DNA of 64,000 nucleotides from Azonexus sp. (GCA_017983615.1 JAGOBB010000002.1:176928-240927), one strand, 5' to 3'. Positions 29,497-39,507 are shown, numbered from the stretch's first letter. Numbers and translations: made by a program. The notes: generated by a model from the letters alone, not told the origin.

Positions 29497-30690
29497 ATGA
29501 CAACGACCGAATCGGTATCTGCCTTGCGCTCTTCGATGAACTCCTTGCGCCTGCGGTTGTTGGCTGTGTGCCTGTTGGCGGCGGTAGGTGGTGCAGCACT
29601 GGCTGGCGTTGCCCTGGCGGAGCAGGCTGAGCAGTGGGCTGCCGGCGCCGTTGCAGGGCTGGGTATGGCCATGCTCATCGCGGTCAGGATGCAGCGTAGC
29701 CTGGAACTTGCGCTCGTCTCGATCGACGGCTTTGCCCTCGAACTGGCGGCCGGCCGTCTGGTCAGTCGCCTTGATGCCCCGCGCTGCGGTGCACTGGCAC
29801 CGCTGGCTGAACGCCTGAACGGCATGGCCCGCTCTTTGTCCGGACTGTTCCTGACTTTTGCCCGGATGTCACAGGAGATTTCCAGCGTGGCCGGCGAGAG
29901 CAGCGCCAACGCCAGTGGTGGCGACGACGGTGTCCGCCGCCAGCGCGACATTACGATTTCTTCATCGGCAACGCTGGAGCAGCTAACCGTCAGCCTGGGC
30001 ATGACCAGCGAAAGCGCGCAGGGAGCGGCCGAGGTAGCCGAGGCTTCCGGTGCGATGGCGGTCGCCGGTGCGGAACGGGTGAGCGGTCTGGCACGCAGTC
30101 TGGAAAGTCTGGTCACGACCGTCGAGCAAACCTCCGAAAGCGCCAGCCGGCTGGGGGCACGCTCGCGGGAAATCGACACCATCGTCGAATTAATTGCCGA
30201 GATCGCCTCGCAGACCAATCTGCTGGCGCTGAATGCCGCCATTGAGGCAGCGAGGGCTGGCGAACAGGGGCGCGGCTTCGCCGTTGTCGCCGACGAGGTA
30301 CGCAAGCTGGCAGAGCGGACGAGCAACGCCACCCGCGACATCGGTGACCGCATCGAAGGAGTGCGGACCGAAGTCGACGGGATGATTGCCGCCATGGCGG
30401 CGACGACCGGCCAGGCTGCCAAAAGTCTGAGCGATGCTGGCGAGGCGGTCAGCGATCTGCGCCGGGTTGAGGACAACGCCGGCCAGACGCTGGTCCTGAT
30501 TCGCGATATTGCTGCCGCGAGTCAGGAACAGAGCGAGGCTGGCCAGGATATCGCCCGCAGCATCGAACAGGTCGCCCAACTGGCCGATACCAACGAGCAT
30601 CTGGTCCGTGAGAACAGCGAACTGTCCCGCTACCTGAGCGATCTGTCCGTTCAGCTGACCGGGGCACTGAAGAAATACCAATACGAATGA
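29497..30690 (+). CDS. Methyl-accepting chemotaxis-type transducer without a periplasmic sensor
   Basis: About 397 aa. Two membrane helices near the N-terminus ([20 protein letters not shown] and [16 protein letters not shown]) are joined by only about seven residues, so there is no periplasmic ligand domain. A HAMP-like segment is followed by the coiled-coil signalling domain with the conserved hairpin tip [41 protein letters not shown]. The start is ATG 29497, or less likely GTG 29482; neither has a strong ribosome binding site. The next gene, seven bases on, encodes a membrane-anchored NIT protein that could supply the missing input. Confidence 0.88.
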   Translation: MTTTESVSALRSSMNSLRLRLLAVCLLAAVGGAALAGVALAEQAEQWAAGAVAGLGMAMLIAVRMQRSLELALVSIDGFALELAAGRLVSRLDAPRCGALAPLAERLNGMARSLSGLFLTFARMSQEISSVAGESSANASGGDDGVRRQRDITISSSATLEQLTVSLGMTSESAQGAAEVAEASGAMAVAGAERVSGLARSLESLVTTVEQTSESASRLGARSREIDTIVELIAEIASQTNLLALNAAIEAARAGEQGRGFAVVADEVRKLAERTSNATRDIGDRIEGVRTEVDGMIAAMAATTGQAAKSLSDAGEAVSDLRRVEDNAGQTLVLIRDIAAASQEQSEAGQDIARSIEQVAQLADTNEHLVRENSELSRYLSDLSVQLTGALKKYQYE

Positions 30691-30697
30691 GGCTAAG

Positions 30698-31597
30698 ATG
30701 AACTGGATCATTTACACGATGCTGGCACTGGCCATCTTCATCCTGATGGCGTTGACGATGGTTCATCGCCGTCGCAACTGGATCAACGCCGAAAAGTCTC
30801 TGGACAAGACGCTTGCTGCTTGCCGTTCGCTGCTTGCCTTGGTTGGCAATTTTCAGCAGCACCGTGGCATGAGTTCCGCCTTGCTGTCCGGTGATCAGGG
30901 ATTCAAGGCTCGACTGGATGCAAAGGGATACGAGATCGAGAGGCTGATTCCGTCGTTGCGGGAAGTGGCCAGGGACGAGAGTCTCCGGGCGCACCCCTGT
31001 CTGACGCTGAATGATCTTGCACTGTTTCAGTTCAATTGGGGGCAACTCAGGGAGAAGCTGGTTGGGCTTTCTGTCGAACAAAGCATTGCCCAGCACAGCT
31101 TCCTGATCGATCAACTGTTGCATTGGCTGGCCGCGCTGGGCGAGTCCAGGGTTGAACTGCTGCTCGCCGATAGTGGCGCCCGTGGTCTGGTGCGCAACTA
31201 TGCCAGCCGCTTGCCGGCCTTGACAGAGTGTCTGGGTCAGGCCCGTGCCTTGGGGACGAGTGTGGCGGCACGTCGGGGTTGTTCCGCCGTGGCGCGGGTT
31301 CGGCTGATGTTTCTGGTGGCTCGTGCCGAGGCGCTGCTCAGTCAGGCCAGCGAAGTGGGCGGGCGGGGCCCAAAGGCGGAAAAGGCAGCGCTCGCCGTCC
31401 AGGAAATGGCGCGGGTGATTCGCACCCGGATGTTGCTGAGTTCGGGCATCAGCGTCGCCGCCCAGCAGTATTTCGAGGTCGCCACGGTAGCGGTCGATAG
31501 CGTGTTTGCCTGGATCGGCGAGAGTGGCGATGAACTGGTGCGGGTTGGCAGCAGGAAGGCCAATGATCGTGCATCAACGCAACTTCAACGTGCCTAA
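30698..31597 (+). CDS. Membrane-anchored NIT-domain-like protein
   Basis: 299 aa. One N-terminal helix ([20 protein letters not shown]) is followed by RRR, which by the positive-inside rule places the rest in the cytoplasm. The downstream region contains [19 protein letters not shown], matching the Q-x-x-R-G-x-S/T signature of nitrate/nitrite-sensing NIT domains. The chemoreceptor at 44317 has the same signature ([16 protein letters not shown]). GAGG precedes ATG 30698. It lies between a sensorless chemoreceptor and a GGDEF-EAL gene it overlaps, so a sensory role for one or both is likely. The NIT call rests on the N-terminal signature. Confidence 0.7.
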   Translation: MNWIIYTMLALAIFILMALTMVHRRRNWINAEKSLDKTLAACRSLLALVGNFQQHRGMSSALLSGDQGFKARLDAKGYEIERLIPSLREVARDESLRAHPCLTLNDLALFQFNWGQLREKLVGLSVEQSIAQHSFLIDQLLHWLAALGESRVELLLADSGARGLVRNYASRLPALTECLGQARALGTSVAARRGCSAVARVRLMFLVARAEALLSQASEVGGRGPKAEKAALAVQEMARVIRTRMLLSSGISVAAQQYFEVATVAVDSVFAWIGESGDELVRVGSRKANDRASTQLQRA

Positions 31598-33740
31598 GTC
31601 CGGCTTTCTGTCCAGGCCGGCGCAGCGAACCGGTATCGGATTCTGGTCGAGCTGTGGGACGGCGTTGGTCGGTGGCCGAAACATACCCGCCATGGCTACC
31701 CTTTTCTCCAGCCTGGATGGGATGCTTTTTCGTTGCCTGGTGGATAAGCACTGGACTCTGATGTCGGTCAGTCCGGGTTGCCGTGAACTGACGGGCTTTG
31801 TAGCCGAAGCCCTGGTCGGAAGTGCGAGCAACTCGCTGGACGCCTTGACTCATCCGGAGGATCGCGCAGCAGTGCGGGGTACCATTCTCGCGGCACTCGA
31901 CACCGGTGCCCGATACCGCATGGAATACCGCATCGTCTGTCGGGATGGCGAAGAAAAGTGGGTGCTGGAGCGCGGCATCGGTCTGCGCGACGAGGTCGGG
32001 CGGCAGATTATCGAAGGCTATCTCGAGGATATTACCGACCGCGTCCTGGCCCAGATCCAGCTGGCGGAAACGGAGTTGCGCTATCGGAGCATTTCCGAGA
32101 ATTCGGTCATCGGCATGTTCCAGAGTACCGAGAGCGGGCGCTATCTGGCTGCCAACCAGGCCCTGGCGACGCTCTATCGGTACACGACCCCGGAAGCGCT
32201 GATCAGCAGCCTGGAAGACATCGCCACGGGGCTTTATGTCGACCAGCGCCGGCGTGCCGATTTCAAACGCCTGATCCAGCGCGATGGCCGGGTCAGCGAT
32301 TTCGAGTCGGAGGTTATCTGTCACGACGGCAGTCGGATCTGGATTTCCGAGAACGCCCATGCCGTTTGTGCACCGGATGGCAGCTTGCTTTATTACGAAG
32401 GCACGGTCGAGGATATAACCGAACGCCATCGCTACCAGTCGGTTCTGCAGCATCAGGCGACGCACGATCCGCTGACCGGCCTGCCCAATCGCAATCTGCT
32501 GCAGGATCGTCTGGAACAGGCCGTGCAGCTTGCACGGCGCCAGGCAAGCAAAGTGGCATTGGCCTTCGTCGATCTTGATAATTTCAAGGTGATCAACGAC
32601 AGTCTCGGACACGCTGCCGGCGACCAATTGCTAATTGAGATCGCGGCTCGGCTTCGCATAGCTTTGCGTGGCGTAGACACCGTGGCACGCTACGGTGGCG
32701 ATGAATTTGTCCTGATCATCGGCAATCAGGTTTCCAACGAAGATACGCAGCAACTGCTGGACCGGGTGCTGGTGTCCGTCCAGGCGCCGTTACAGCTGGA
32801 AGGCCACTCAGTTCGCATCAATTGCAGCATTGGTGTCAGCGTTTATCCGGACGACGCAGGTGATCTGGATAGTCTGCTGCGGGTTGCGGATGTGGCGATG
32901 TATTCCGCCAAGAAGCGGGGCAAGGGGCAGTACCATTTCTACACCCGCGACTTGAATCAGGTAGTGCAGGACCGTTTCGTTCTGGAAAGTGCGCTACAGG
33001 GCGCCATCGAGAACAACGAACTAACTGTCGTCTATCAGCCGAAGGTCGATAGTGCCTTGCAGGTCAAGGGGTTCGAGGCGCTGGTCCGCTGGAACAGTGC
33101 CGGACATGGTCTGGTGACGCCCGATCGATTTATTCCGCTGGCGGAGGAAACCGGCCAGATTCTCGCGATTGGCGAGCAGGTGCTGTATGCCGCGTGCCGG
33201 GTTGCCGCCACCTGGCCGCTGGTCAACGGCCAGGCCCTGAGCGTTGCGGTCAATCTTTCGGCTCGCCAACTCAAGGAGCCAGGCCTGCCGGCCATGGTGG
33301 CAGATGCTTTGGCCGTTTCCGGCTTGCAGCCGGAATGCCTGGAACTGGAAATCACCGAAAGCATGATCATGGGGGATGTCGAGCACACGATTGGCATACT
33401 CAATTCGATCAAGGAACTGGGCGTTAGCATCGCCGTCGATGATTTTGGCACCGGCTACTCTTCCCTGAGCTATTTGCAGCGTCTGCCGATCGATACGCTG
33501 AAGATCGACCGCTCCTTCGTTTCTGGTTGCGACCGCGGTGGAAGGGCCATGGCGATTCCACACGCCATCATCTTTCTCGGCAAGGCACTGAATCTCCATA
33601 TTGTCGCCGAAGGGGTCGAAACCGAGGCAGAGCGGGAAATCCTGACGATATGTGGCTGCGATGAATTTCAGGGGTATTTGTTTTCCAGACCGATGCAATC
33701 GGCGGCTGTCAACGAGTACCTGCAGTCGAAAATTTCCTGA
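31563..33740 (+). CDS. PAS-PAS-GGDEF-EAL c-di-GMP signalling protein
   Basis: About 725 aa, with two PAS/PAC units (about residues 40-160 and 170-290). The GGDEF domain has an intact RYGGDEF active site and an RGVD inhibitory I-site five residues before it. The EAL domain has intact FEALVRW and [13 protein letters not shown]. Both synthesis and hydrolysis of c-di-GMP are possible. No membrane helix is seen. ATG 31563 follows AGGAAGG and overlaps the NIT gene by 35 bases; ATG 31692 is an alternative. It ends the 29.5-33.7 kb signalling cassette. Confidence 0.93.
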   Translation: MIVHQRNFNVPKSGFLSRPAQRTGIGFWSSCGTALVGGRNIPAMATLFSSLDGMLFRCLVDKHWTLMSVSPGCRELTGFVAEALVGSASNSLDALTHPEDRAAVRGTILAALDTGARYRMEYRIVCRDGEEKWVLERGIGLRDEVGRQIIEGYLEDITDRVLAQIQLAETELRYRSISENSVIGMFQSTESGRYLAANQALATLYRYTTPEALISSLEDIATGLYVDQRRRADFKRLIQRDGRVSDFESEVICHDGSRIWISENAHAVCAPDGSLLYYEGTVEDITERHRYQSVLQHQATHDPLTGLPNRNLLQDRLEQAVQLARRQASKVALAFVDLDNFKVINDSLGHAAGDQLLIEIAARLRIALRGVDTVARYGGDEFVLIIGNQVSNEDTQQLLDRVLVSVQAPLQLEGHSVRINCSIGVSVYPDDAGDLDSLLRVADVAMYSAKKRGKGQYHFYTRDLNQVVQDRFVLESALQGAIENNELTVVYQPKVDSALQVKGFEALVRWNSAGHGLVTPDRFIPLAEETGQILAIGEQVLYAACRVAATWPLVNGQALSVAVNLSARQLKEPGLPAMVADALAVSGLQPECLELEITESMIMGDVEHTIGILNSIKELGVSIAVDDFGTGYSSLSYLQRLPIDTLKIDRSFVSGCDRGGRAMAIPHAIIFLGKALNLHIVAEGVETEAEREILTICGCDEFQGYLFSRPMQSAAVNEYLQSKIS

Positions 33741-33911
33741 CGGGGCAGTGCTTCGGGCAGGGGGTAGATGGCATCAGGGCGCAATAATTTTCGTCTGGCA
33801 TATGGCATCTCTTTCGCCCGAGTCGGCGTAGAATGAACTTGCTGCGTCGCAACAAATAGAGGGAGGGAAGTTACCTCCCCGGGCTGCGCACATTTCAGGG
33901 CAGGACCGAAC

Positions 33912-36900
33912 ATGAACAATATGCTGACCATCGACGGCAATGAAGCTGTCGCCAACGTGGCTTACCGCGTTTCTGAAGTGATCGCCATTTACCCGATCAC
34001 CCCTTCCTCCGGCATGGGGGAGCTGTCCGACGAATGGGCGGCGCAAGGCAAGACGAATGTCTGGGGATGCATTCCCCGCGTCGTCGAACTGCAGTCCGAA
34101 GGGGGGGCCGCCGGCACTGTCCATGGCGCACTGCAGGCCGGTTCTCTGGCGACGACCTTTACGGCATCGCAGGGCCTGTTGCTGATGATCCCCAACATGT
34201 ACAAGATCGCCGGTGAACTGACGCCGACGGTCTTCCATGTTGCCGCCCGCGCCGTGGCGACACATGCGCTGTCCATTTTCGGCGACCATTCCGACGTGAT
34301 GGCCACCCGCGGTACGGGCTTTGCGCTGCTCGCCTCCAATTCAGTGCAGGAAGCGCAGGACATGGCCGCCATCGCCTCGGCCGCGACGCTGGCCGGGCGC
34401 CTGCCGGTGCTACATTTCTTCGACGGCTTCCGCACCTCGCACGAAGTGGCGAAGATCAAGGCGGTTGGCGACGAGGTGTTGCAGAAAATGCTGCCACAGG
34501 ACCTGGTCGCGGCCCAGCGTCACCGGGCCCTGTCGCCCGAACACCCGGTGCTGCGCGGCAGTTCGCAGAACCCGGACGTTTTCTTCCAGGCCCGCGAGGC
34601 GCAGAACCCCTGGTTTGATGCCTTCCCGGATGTCGTTCAGCAGGCCATGGATCAGTTTGCCGAGGCGACCGGCCGACAGTACAAGCTGTTCGATTACGTC
34701 GGCGCGCCGGATGCCGAGCGCGTCATCGTGATGATGGGCTCCGGGGCGGAAACAGCTCAGGAAACTGTCGAGCACATGAACCGCCAGGGCGAAAAGGTCG
34801 GCCTGCTCAAGGTCCGCCTTTACCGGCCATGGGCACCGGAAGCGCTGCTCGCCGCACTGCCGGCGACGACCCGGGCGATTGCCGTGCTCGACCGCTGCAA
34901 GGAACCGGGCGCCGACGGCGAGCCGCTGTTCAAGGACGTCATGGTCGCGCTGGCCGAGAATGCCGCCAGCGACTCACCGCGTTTTGCCGTGCTGCCCAAG
35001 GTGGTGGCCGGGCGTTACGGGCTGGCCTCCAAGGAGTTCAACCCGGCGATGGTTTTTGCCGTTTTTTTGGGCCTGACCGTAGCATTTCCCAAGCGCCGCT
35101 TCACGGTGGGCATCAACGACGATGTGACGCATCTGTCGCTGCCCTACGACCCCGCCTTCCGCACCGACGCGGTTCGCGAAACCTTTGGCGCGGTGTTCTA
35201 CGGCCTGGGTTCGGACGGCACCGTGTCGGCCAACAAGAATTCGATCAAGATCATCGGTGACGAAACCGAGCTCTACGCCCAGGGCTACTTCGTCTATGAC
35301 TCCAAGAAATCGGGGGCGATGACGGTATCGCACCTGCGTTTCGGGCCGCAGCCGATTCGCTCGACGTACCTGACCGGCGAGGGCGATGCAAAATTCGTCG
35401 CATGCCATCAACCCCTGTTCCTCGAAACCCATGACCTGCTGTCCCACGCCGCGCCAGGGGCGGTCTTCCTGCTCAATACGCCAGTGCCGCCCGATCAGGT
35501 CTGGGCAACCCTGCCGGCGGCGATGCAGCGGCAGATGGTCGCCAAGCGCATCCGGTTTTATGTCATCGACGCCTATCAGGTCGCGCTCGAAGCCGACATG
35601 GGGCGGCGCATCAACACCGTCATGCAGACCTGCTTCTTCGCCATTTCCGGCATCCTGCCGCAGGACGAAGCGATTGCTGCGATCAAGCATGCCGTGGAAA
35701 AAACCTATGGTCGCAAGGGGCGGCGGATTGCCGAACTGAACTACCGAGCCATCGACAAGACGCTGGTCTGTCTGCACGAAGTGCCGGTACCGGCTGAGTT
35801 CGCAGCCACCGACATTCGCGTTCCCGAACGCACTGCCCGGCAAGCCTCGGAATTCGTCCGCAAGCTGACGTTGCCGATGATCGCCGGCAAGGGCGACAGC
35901 CTGCCGGTATCGCTGTTCCCGGTCGACGGCACCTTCCCGACCGGCACGGCCAAGTACGAAAAGCGCAATCTGGCGCTGCAGATTCCGGTCCTTGAAACCG
36001 ATTTGTGCACGCAGTGCGGCAAATGCGTTTTCGTCTGTCCGCATTCGGCCATTCGGGCCAAGACCTATCCCGCCGAACTGGGCGAAGCGGCACCGCAGTC
36101 CTTCAAGCAGATGGCCATCCGCAGCAAGGATTACCCGGCCGGCTGGAAGATGAGTTACCAGGTAGCGCCGGAGGATTGCACCGGCTGCACGCTGTGCGTC
36201 GAAGTCTGCCCGATCCGCGACAAGTCAAACGCCTCGCGCAAGGCGCTGAACATGGCCGAGCAGCCTCCGCTGCGCGTGCAGGAAGCCGAGAACTGGGATT
36301 TCTTCCTGAAACTGCCCGATTACGACCGCACGGTAGCCAAGCGCAACACCATTCCCGGCTCCATGCTGCTGCAACCGATGTTCGAATTTTCCGGGGCCTG
36401 TGTCGGCTGCGGCGAGACGCCCTACATTCGACTCGCCACCCAGTTGTTCGGCGACCGCATGCTGGTCGCCAATGCCACCGGTTGCTCATCGATCTACGGC
36501 GGCAATCTCCCCACCACGCCGTACACCACCGACGCAAACGGGCGCGGCCCGGCGTGGAGCAATTCGCTGTTCGAGGACAACGCCGAGTTTGGTCTCGGCA
36601 TGCGACTGGCGACCGACAATCTGGCCGAGGCGGCACGCGTTCAGTTACGCGCCATGGCACTGGAAATCGGCGATGCCCAGGTTCAGGCCTTGCTCAATGC
36701 CGACCAGCGTACCGAGGCCGGCATCCAGGAGCAGCGCGCGCGGGTTTCTCAACTCCAGGCCAAATTGTCATCCATTGCCACACCGGCCGCCGACCGGCTG
36801 GCCGCCGTGGCCGAATACCTGATCCGGCGCAGCGTGTGGATCATCGGCGGCGACGGCTGGGCCTACGACATCGGTTTCGGCGGCCTCGATCACGTGCTCT

Positions 36901-37538
36901 CGTCGGGCGAGGACGTCAATATCCTCGTGCTCGACACCGAGGTCTACTCCAACACCGGCGGCCAGAACTCCAAGGCCACGCCGCGCGGTGCGGTGGCCAA
37001 GTTCGCTGCCGGCGGCAAGCCGAACCGCAAGAAGGATCTGGCGCGCATCGCGATGGACTACGAAAACGTTTACGTCGCACAGGTCGCCTATGGCGCCAAG
37101 GATGTCCATACCCTGAAGGCCTTTATCGAAGCTGAAAGCTATCCGGGTGTCTCGATCATCATCGCCTACAGCCCGTGTATCGCCCATGGTGTCGATCTGT
37201 CGAACAACCATCGTCAGCAGGATCTGGCCGTCAAGTCCGGCCACTGGCCGTTGCTGCGCTACGACCCGCGCCAGCGCGATCTCGGCAAGAATCCGCTGTC
37301 TGTCGACAGCGCTGCGCCAAGCATTCCTTTCAGCGACTTTGCCCGCAACGAGGCACGGTTCACCGTCCTCGAACGCTTGCGTCCCGATGCTTCGGTCCAT
37401 TTCATGACCCAGGCCGGGAAGGACGCCCGCCTGCGCCACCAGGAATATGTCGAACTGTCGGAAATGCTGTTGCCGGAAACCGCCATCGACGACAAGGCCA
37501 GCGAGGCCGCCGACAAGAAGGAGACCCCCGATGCCTGA
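33912..37538 (+). CDS. nifJ: Pyruvate:ferredoxin (flavodoxin) oxidoreductase, single-chain
   Basis: 1208 aa, the full-length homodimer type. It oxidises pyruvate to acetyl-CoA and reduces ferredoxin or flavodoxin. The N-terminal pyrimidine-binding domain begins with DGNEAVANVAYRVSEVIAIYPITPSS. The two [4Fe-4S] clusters of the ferredoxin domain are in CTQCGKCVFVCP and CTGCTLCVEVCP, and the proximal cluster includes CVGCGETPY. The thiamine region is GGDGWAYDIGFGGLDHVL. An uptake-type repeat copy encodes residues 381-392 in a variable linker before PKRRFTVGI. The next gene overlaps its 3' end. It fits anaerobic or nitrogen-fixing metabolism. Confidence 0.96.
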   Translation: MNNMLTIDGNEAVANVAYRVSEVIAIYPITPSSGMGELSDEWAAQGKTNVWGCIPRVVELQSEGGAAGTVHGALQAGSLATTFTASQGLLLMIPNMYKIAGELTPTVFHVAARAVATHALSIFGDHSDVMATRGTGFALLASNSVQEAQDMAAIASAATLAGRLPVLHFFDGFRTSHEVAKIKAVGDEVLQKMLPQDLVAAQRHRALSPEHPVLRGSSQNPDVFFQAREAQNPWFDAFPDVVQQAMDQFAEATGRQYKLFDYVGAPDAERVIVMMGSGAETAQETVEHMNRQGEKVGLLKVRLYRPWAPEALLAALPATTRAIAVLDRCKEPGADGEPLFKDVMVALAENAASDSPRFAVLPKVVAGRYGLASKEFNPAMVFAVFLGLTVAFPKRRFTVGINDDVTHLSLPYDPAFRTDAVRETFGAVFYGLGSDGTVSANKNSIKIIGDETELYAQGYFVYDSKKSGAMTVSHLRFGPQPIRSTYLTGEGDAKFVACHQPLFLETHDLLSHAAPGAVFLLNTPVPPDQVWATLPAAMQRQMVAKRIRFYVIDAYQVALEADMGRRINTVMQTCFFAISGILPQDEAIAAIKHAVEKTYGRKGRRIAELNYRAIDKTLVCLHEVPVPAEFAATDIRVPERTARQASEFVRKLTLPMIAGKGDSLPVSLFPVDGTFPTGTAKYEKRNLALQIPVLETDLCTQCGKCVFVCPHSAIRAKTYPAELGEAAPQSFKQMAIRSKDYPAGWKMSYQVAPEDCTGCTLCVEVCPIRDKSNASRKALNMAEQPPLRVQEAENWDFFLKLPDYDRTVAKRNTIPGSMLLQPMFEFSGACVGCGETPYIRLATQLFGDRMLVANATGCSSIYGGNLPTTPYTTDANGRGPAWSNSLFEDNAEFGLGMRLATDNLAEAARVQLRAMALEIGDAQVQALLNADQRTEAGIQEQRARVSQLQAKLSSIATPAADRLAAVAEYLIRRSVWIIGGDGWAYDIGFGGLDHVLSSGEDVNILVLDTEVYSNTGGQNSKATPRGAVAKFAAGGKPNRKKDLARIAMDYENVYVAQVAYGAKDVHTLKAFIEAESYPGVSIIIAYSPCIAHGVDLSNNHRQQDLAVKSGHWPLLRYDPRQRDLGKNPLSVDSAAPSIPFSDFARNEARFTVLERLRPDASVHFMTQAGKDARLRHQEYVELSEMLLPETAIDDKASEAADKKETPDA
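35053..35086 (-). repeat. Candidate DNA-uptake-type repeat, copy 4
   Basis: Exact core at 35075-35086 (minus orientation), seven A at +7 to +13 and AAAAA at +18 to +22. It is inside nifJ, read V-F-L-G-L-T-V-A-F. Confidence 0.9.
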
Positions 37539-38541
37539 TCTGTCCACGACCTATCTCGGCCTGCCGCTGAAGAATCCGCTGGTCCCGTCCTCGTCGCCAC
37601 TCAGCCACGACCTCGACGCCATCCTGCATCTGGAAGATGCCGGTGCGGCGGCCATCGTCATGCATTCGCTGTTCGAAGAGGATGTCCGCCACGACGAGCA
37701 GATGATCGACCGCTTTCTGGTCCATCCCGAAACCTTCGGCGAAGCGGCCGGCCATCTGCCTTTCGGCCATGACTACCAGAGCCGGCTCGACGGCTACCTG
37801 GAACAGATCCAGCGCCTGAAGTCCCGCCTGGCGATCCCGGTCGTCGCCAGCCTGAACGGCTCGTCACTGAGCGGCTGGGTAGAGTTGGGCAAGGAAATGC
37901 AGGCAGCCGGGGCAGATGCGCTCGAACTGAACGCCTGGTACATGCCCAGCGACCCCAAGGTGTCCGGCGAGGCGATCGAAGACCACCACATCTCGCTGCT
38001 GCAGGAACTGAAAACCGCGGTGACGATTCCGGTCGGTATGAAGCTGTCGCCGTTCTTCTCGTCGCTGCCGCATTTCGTGCATCAGGCAGAAACGTCCGGC
38101 GCAGCGGGCATTTCACTGTTCAACCGCTTTTTCCAGCCTGATATCGACCTGGAAACCCTGAGCGTCGTCGACCGCGTCCAGCTTTCTTCGTCGGCCGATA
38201 CGCTGCTGGCCATGCGCTGGATCGCCATCCTGCGCGGCAGTACAAGCATTTCCCTGGCGGCCACCGGCGGCGTGCATACGGCAGAGGATGCCCTGAAATT
38301 GCTGCTCGCCGGCGCCGACGTCGTGCACCTGGCCAGCGCCCTGCTCAAGCGCGGCCCGCAGGCGCTGAGCGAAATGCTCGTCGGCATCACACGCTGGCTG
38401 GAAGCGCGCGAATACGCCTCGGTCGCCCAGCTGAAAGGCTCGCTGAGCCAGCAGAACTCACCGAACCCCAGCGCCTTCGCCCGGGCGGCCTATCTGCACG
38501 CGCTGGATTCGTTCACGCCACCGGACGGGGTGAGGTATTGA
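37531..38541 (+). CDS. Dihydroorotate dehydrogenase-like protein paired with NifJ
   Basis: 336 aa, FMN-binding TIM-barrel of the dihydroorotate dehydrogenase family, opening with LSTTYLGLPLKNPLVPSSSPLS. It contains IPVVASLNG, GADALELNAWY and the late FMN-phosphate segment ATGGVHTAEDALKLLLAGADVVHLASAL. ATG 37531 overlaps the nifJ stop, so the two are co-translated. Such proteins are often adjacent to nifJ and are not the pyrimidine-pathway PyrD; their substrate is not established. A terminator follows. Confidence 0.85.
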   Translation: MPDLSTTYLGLPLKNPLVPSSSPLSHDLDAILHLEDAGAAAIVMHSLFEEDVRHDEQMIDRFLVHPETFGEAAGHLPFGHDYQSRLDGYLEQIQRLKSRLAIPVVASLNGSSLSGWVELGKEMQAAGADALELNAWYMPSDPKVSGEAIEDHHISLLQELKTAVTIPVGMKLSPFFSSLPHFVHQAETSGAAGISLFNRFFQPDIDLETLSVVDRVQLSSSADTLLAMRWIAILRGSTSISLAATGGVHTAEDALKLLLAGADVVHLASALLKRGPQALSEMLVGITRWLEAREYASVAQLKGSLSQQNSPNPSAFARAAYLHALDSFTPPDGVRY

Positions 38542-38609
38542 GGCCGCCAACGGACCCCTCTGATCCTCGAGAGTTGGTTCGAGTCGGTTGACTATAATGA
38601 TGATTTTGA

Positions 38610-38640
38610 AATGCCAATACTGTTGTTAATGGCATTTTTT
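38610..38640 (+). terminator. Rho-independent terminator after the nifJ operon
   Basis: AATGCCA (38610-38616) pairs with TGGCATT (38630-38636) and the helix runs into TTTTTT. It lies about 70 bases past the stop of the dihydroorotate-dehydrogenase-like gene. Confidence 0.75.
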
Positions 38641-38642
38641 GC

Positions 38643-38674
38643 TTGACAAATATCAAATGTCTTGCGAATATAAC
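38643..38674 (+). promoter_or_regulatory. Probable promoter of the riboswitch transcript
   Basis: A perfect TTGACA (38643-38648) precedes an AT-rich -10 region: AATATA at 38667 with 18-base spacing, or TATAAC at 38669 with 20. It lies just after the terminator and about 70 bases before the aptamer. Transcription would start near 38680. Confidence 0.6.
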
Positions 38675-38718
38675 TAAAACGGTAGTTTTAATTGATGAGC
38701 TGCCGTGTGGTGGATGAG

Positions 38719-38838
38719 GGCCAGGTTTATCGCTGGCCTGTCCAGTCCGAAAAAGGCACACCCGTCCGAAAGGCGGGGCCGCAAAGTTACCGGTCTACCG
38801 GGAAAGACTACGGGTCTTTCTCCACGACAGCGGGACTG
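38719..38838 (+). ncRNA. Cyclic di-GMP-I riboswitch (GEMM-I) with upstream hairpin
   Basis: The order of conserved elements matches GEMM-I. P1 is CAGTCC (38743-38748) paired with GGACTG (38833-38838). Next come AAAAAGGCACACC and a helix capped by a GAAA-containing loop (CCCGTC-CGAAA-GGCGGG, 38761-38777). The junction CCGCAAAG and CCGGTCTA follow, then a 7-bp hairpin GAAAGAC-TACGG-GTCTTTC (38802-38820), and finally ACAGCGGG before the P1 3' strand. Just upstream is an independent hairpin GGCCAG/CTGGCC (38719-38738). It lies in the 5' leader of the secreted-protein gene, whose Shine-Dalgarno (38841-38845) abuts P1, pointing to translational control. The 310-base gap from 38542 to 38851 is explained by this element plus the terminator and promoter. 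Confidence 0.88.
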
Positions 38839-38851
38839 CCGGGAGTGACAC

Positions 38852-39460
38852 ATGAATTTCGTCTGTCGTTTCGTTCGCCAGGTCGTGATGTTGGCCGCCA
38901 TGGGCTTGTCCGTCACCGCTTTCGCCAGTACCGATGAGCCGCCCGTCCAGGGGCCGCGCTGGGCTTGCTGGTACGCACCCTCGAATCTCACCGTTCAATG
39001 CTTGCTGAGCCAGGTGCCCACCGTCGGCCTGGACCAGCGCGCGTCCGAAGTTGCGCTGACGGTCAGTGATCGCTTGCCGATCCTGGTAAAGACCATTTTA
39101 GGAAGCCCCGAGCAGCTGGCAGGCAGTCGCATCAGCATCCCGATGATGACCATCCCGTACGAAATGGAGTTTGTCCGGCAATTGGCCAAATCGGTTATGT
39201 GCGCTGCCCGGCCGGACTGCTCCATCAGTTTCGATCCCAATCGCGACGGGTTGGCAGAGGTTCGGGCAGTGGCACTTGAGTCGGGCGCCAGTGAGACGGA
39301 GGTCATGGCAGAGATTCTGGCACAGGGCCTGGTCTTGGCGCAGGCTCCCAGCCAGGTGTCAAGCCGGGGCGGCAAGCGGAAGCGCAATATGGCTACGGCC
39401 TCCTCTGAGGGCGTTGGCCAGGCGCCTGTGTCCAGCCTCGCTTTGGCCGACATGCGCTGA
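38852..39460 (+). CDS. Secreted protein of unknown function under riboswitch control
   Basis: 202 aa. A clear signal peptide (MNFVCRFVRQ, then hydrophobic VVMLAAMGLSVTAFAS, cleavage after AFA) precedes a mature region. The mature region has at least four cysteines (WACWYAPSN, CLLSQ, VMCAARPDC), enough for two disulfides, and a basic Arg/Lys segment near the C-terminus (SRGGKRKRN). GGGAG seven bases before ATG 38852 abuts the riboswitch. I do not recognise a family. Its place behind a c-di-GMP aptamer suggests a role in surface attachment, matrix or motility. Confidence 0.8.
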   Translation: MNFVCRFVRQVVMLAAMGLSVTAFASTDEPPVQGPRWACWYAPSNLTVQCLLSQVPTVGLDQRASEVALTVSDRLPILVKTILGSPEQLAGSRISIPMMTIPYEMEFVRQLAKSVMCAARPDCSISFDPNRDGLAEVRAVALESGASETEVMAEILAQGLVLAQAPSQVSSRGGKRKRNMATASSEGVGQAPVSSLALADMR

Positions 39461-39507
39461 GCTTTGGAGGCTCACCCGGTCAGCTTTAGCGTGTGGCCGG
39501 GTACCGA

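Noticed and set aside
33741-33911. TGGCAT-N5-CGCAA before nifJ, as a possible sigma54 promoter
   Set aside because: The GG and GC elements are nine rather than ten bases apart and the -12 part is poor. A GGGAGG/CCTCCC hairpin also present here has no T tract.
38593-38598. TATAAT just after the dihydroorotate-dehydrogenase-like gene
   Set aside because: No -35 at proper spacing, and a terminator follows within 15 bases, so it would give no useful transcript.
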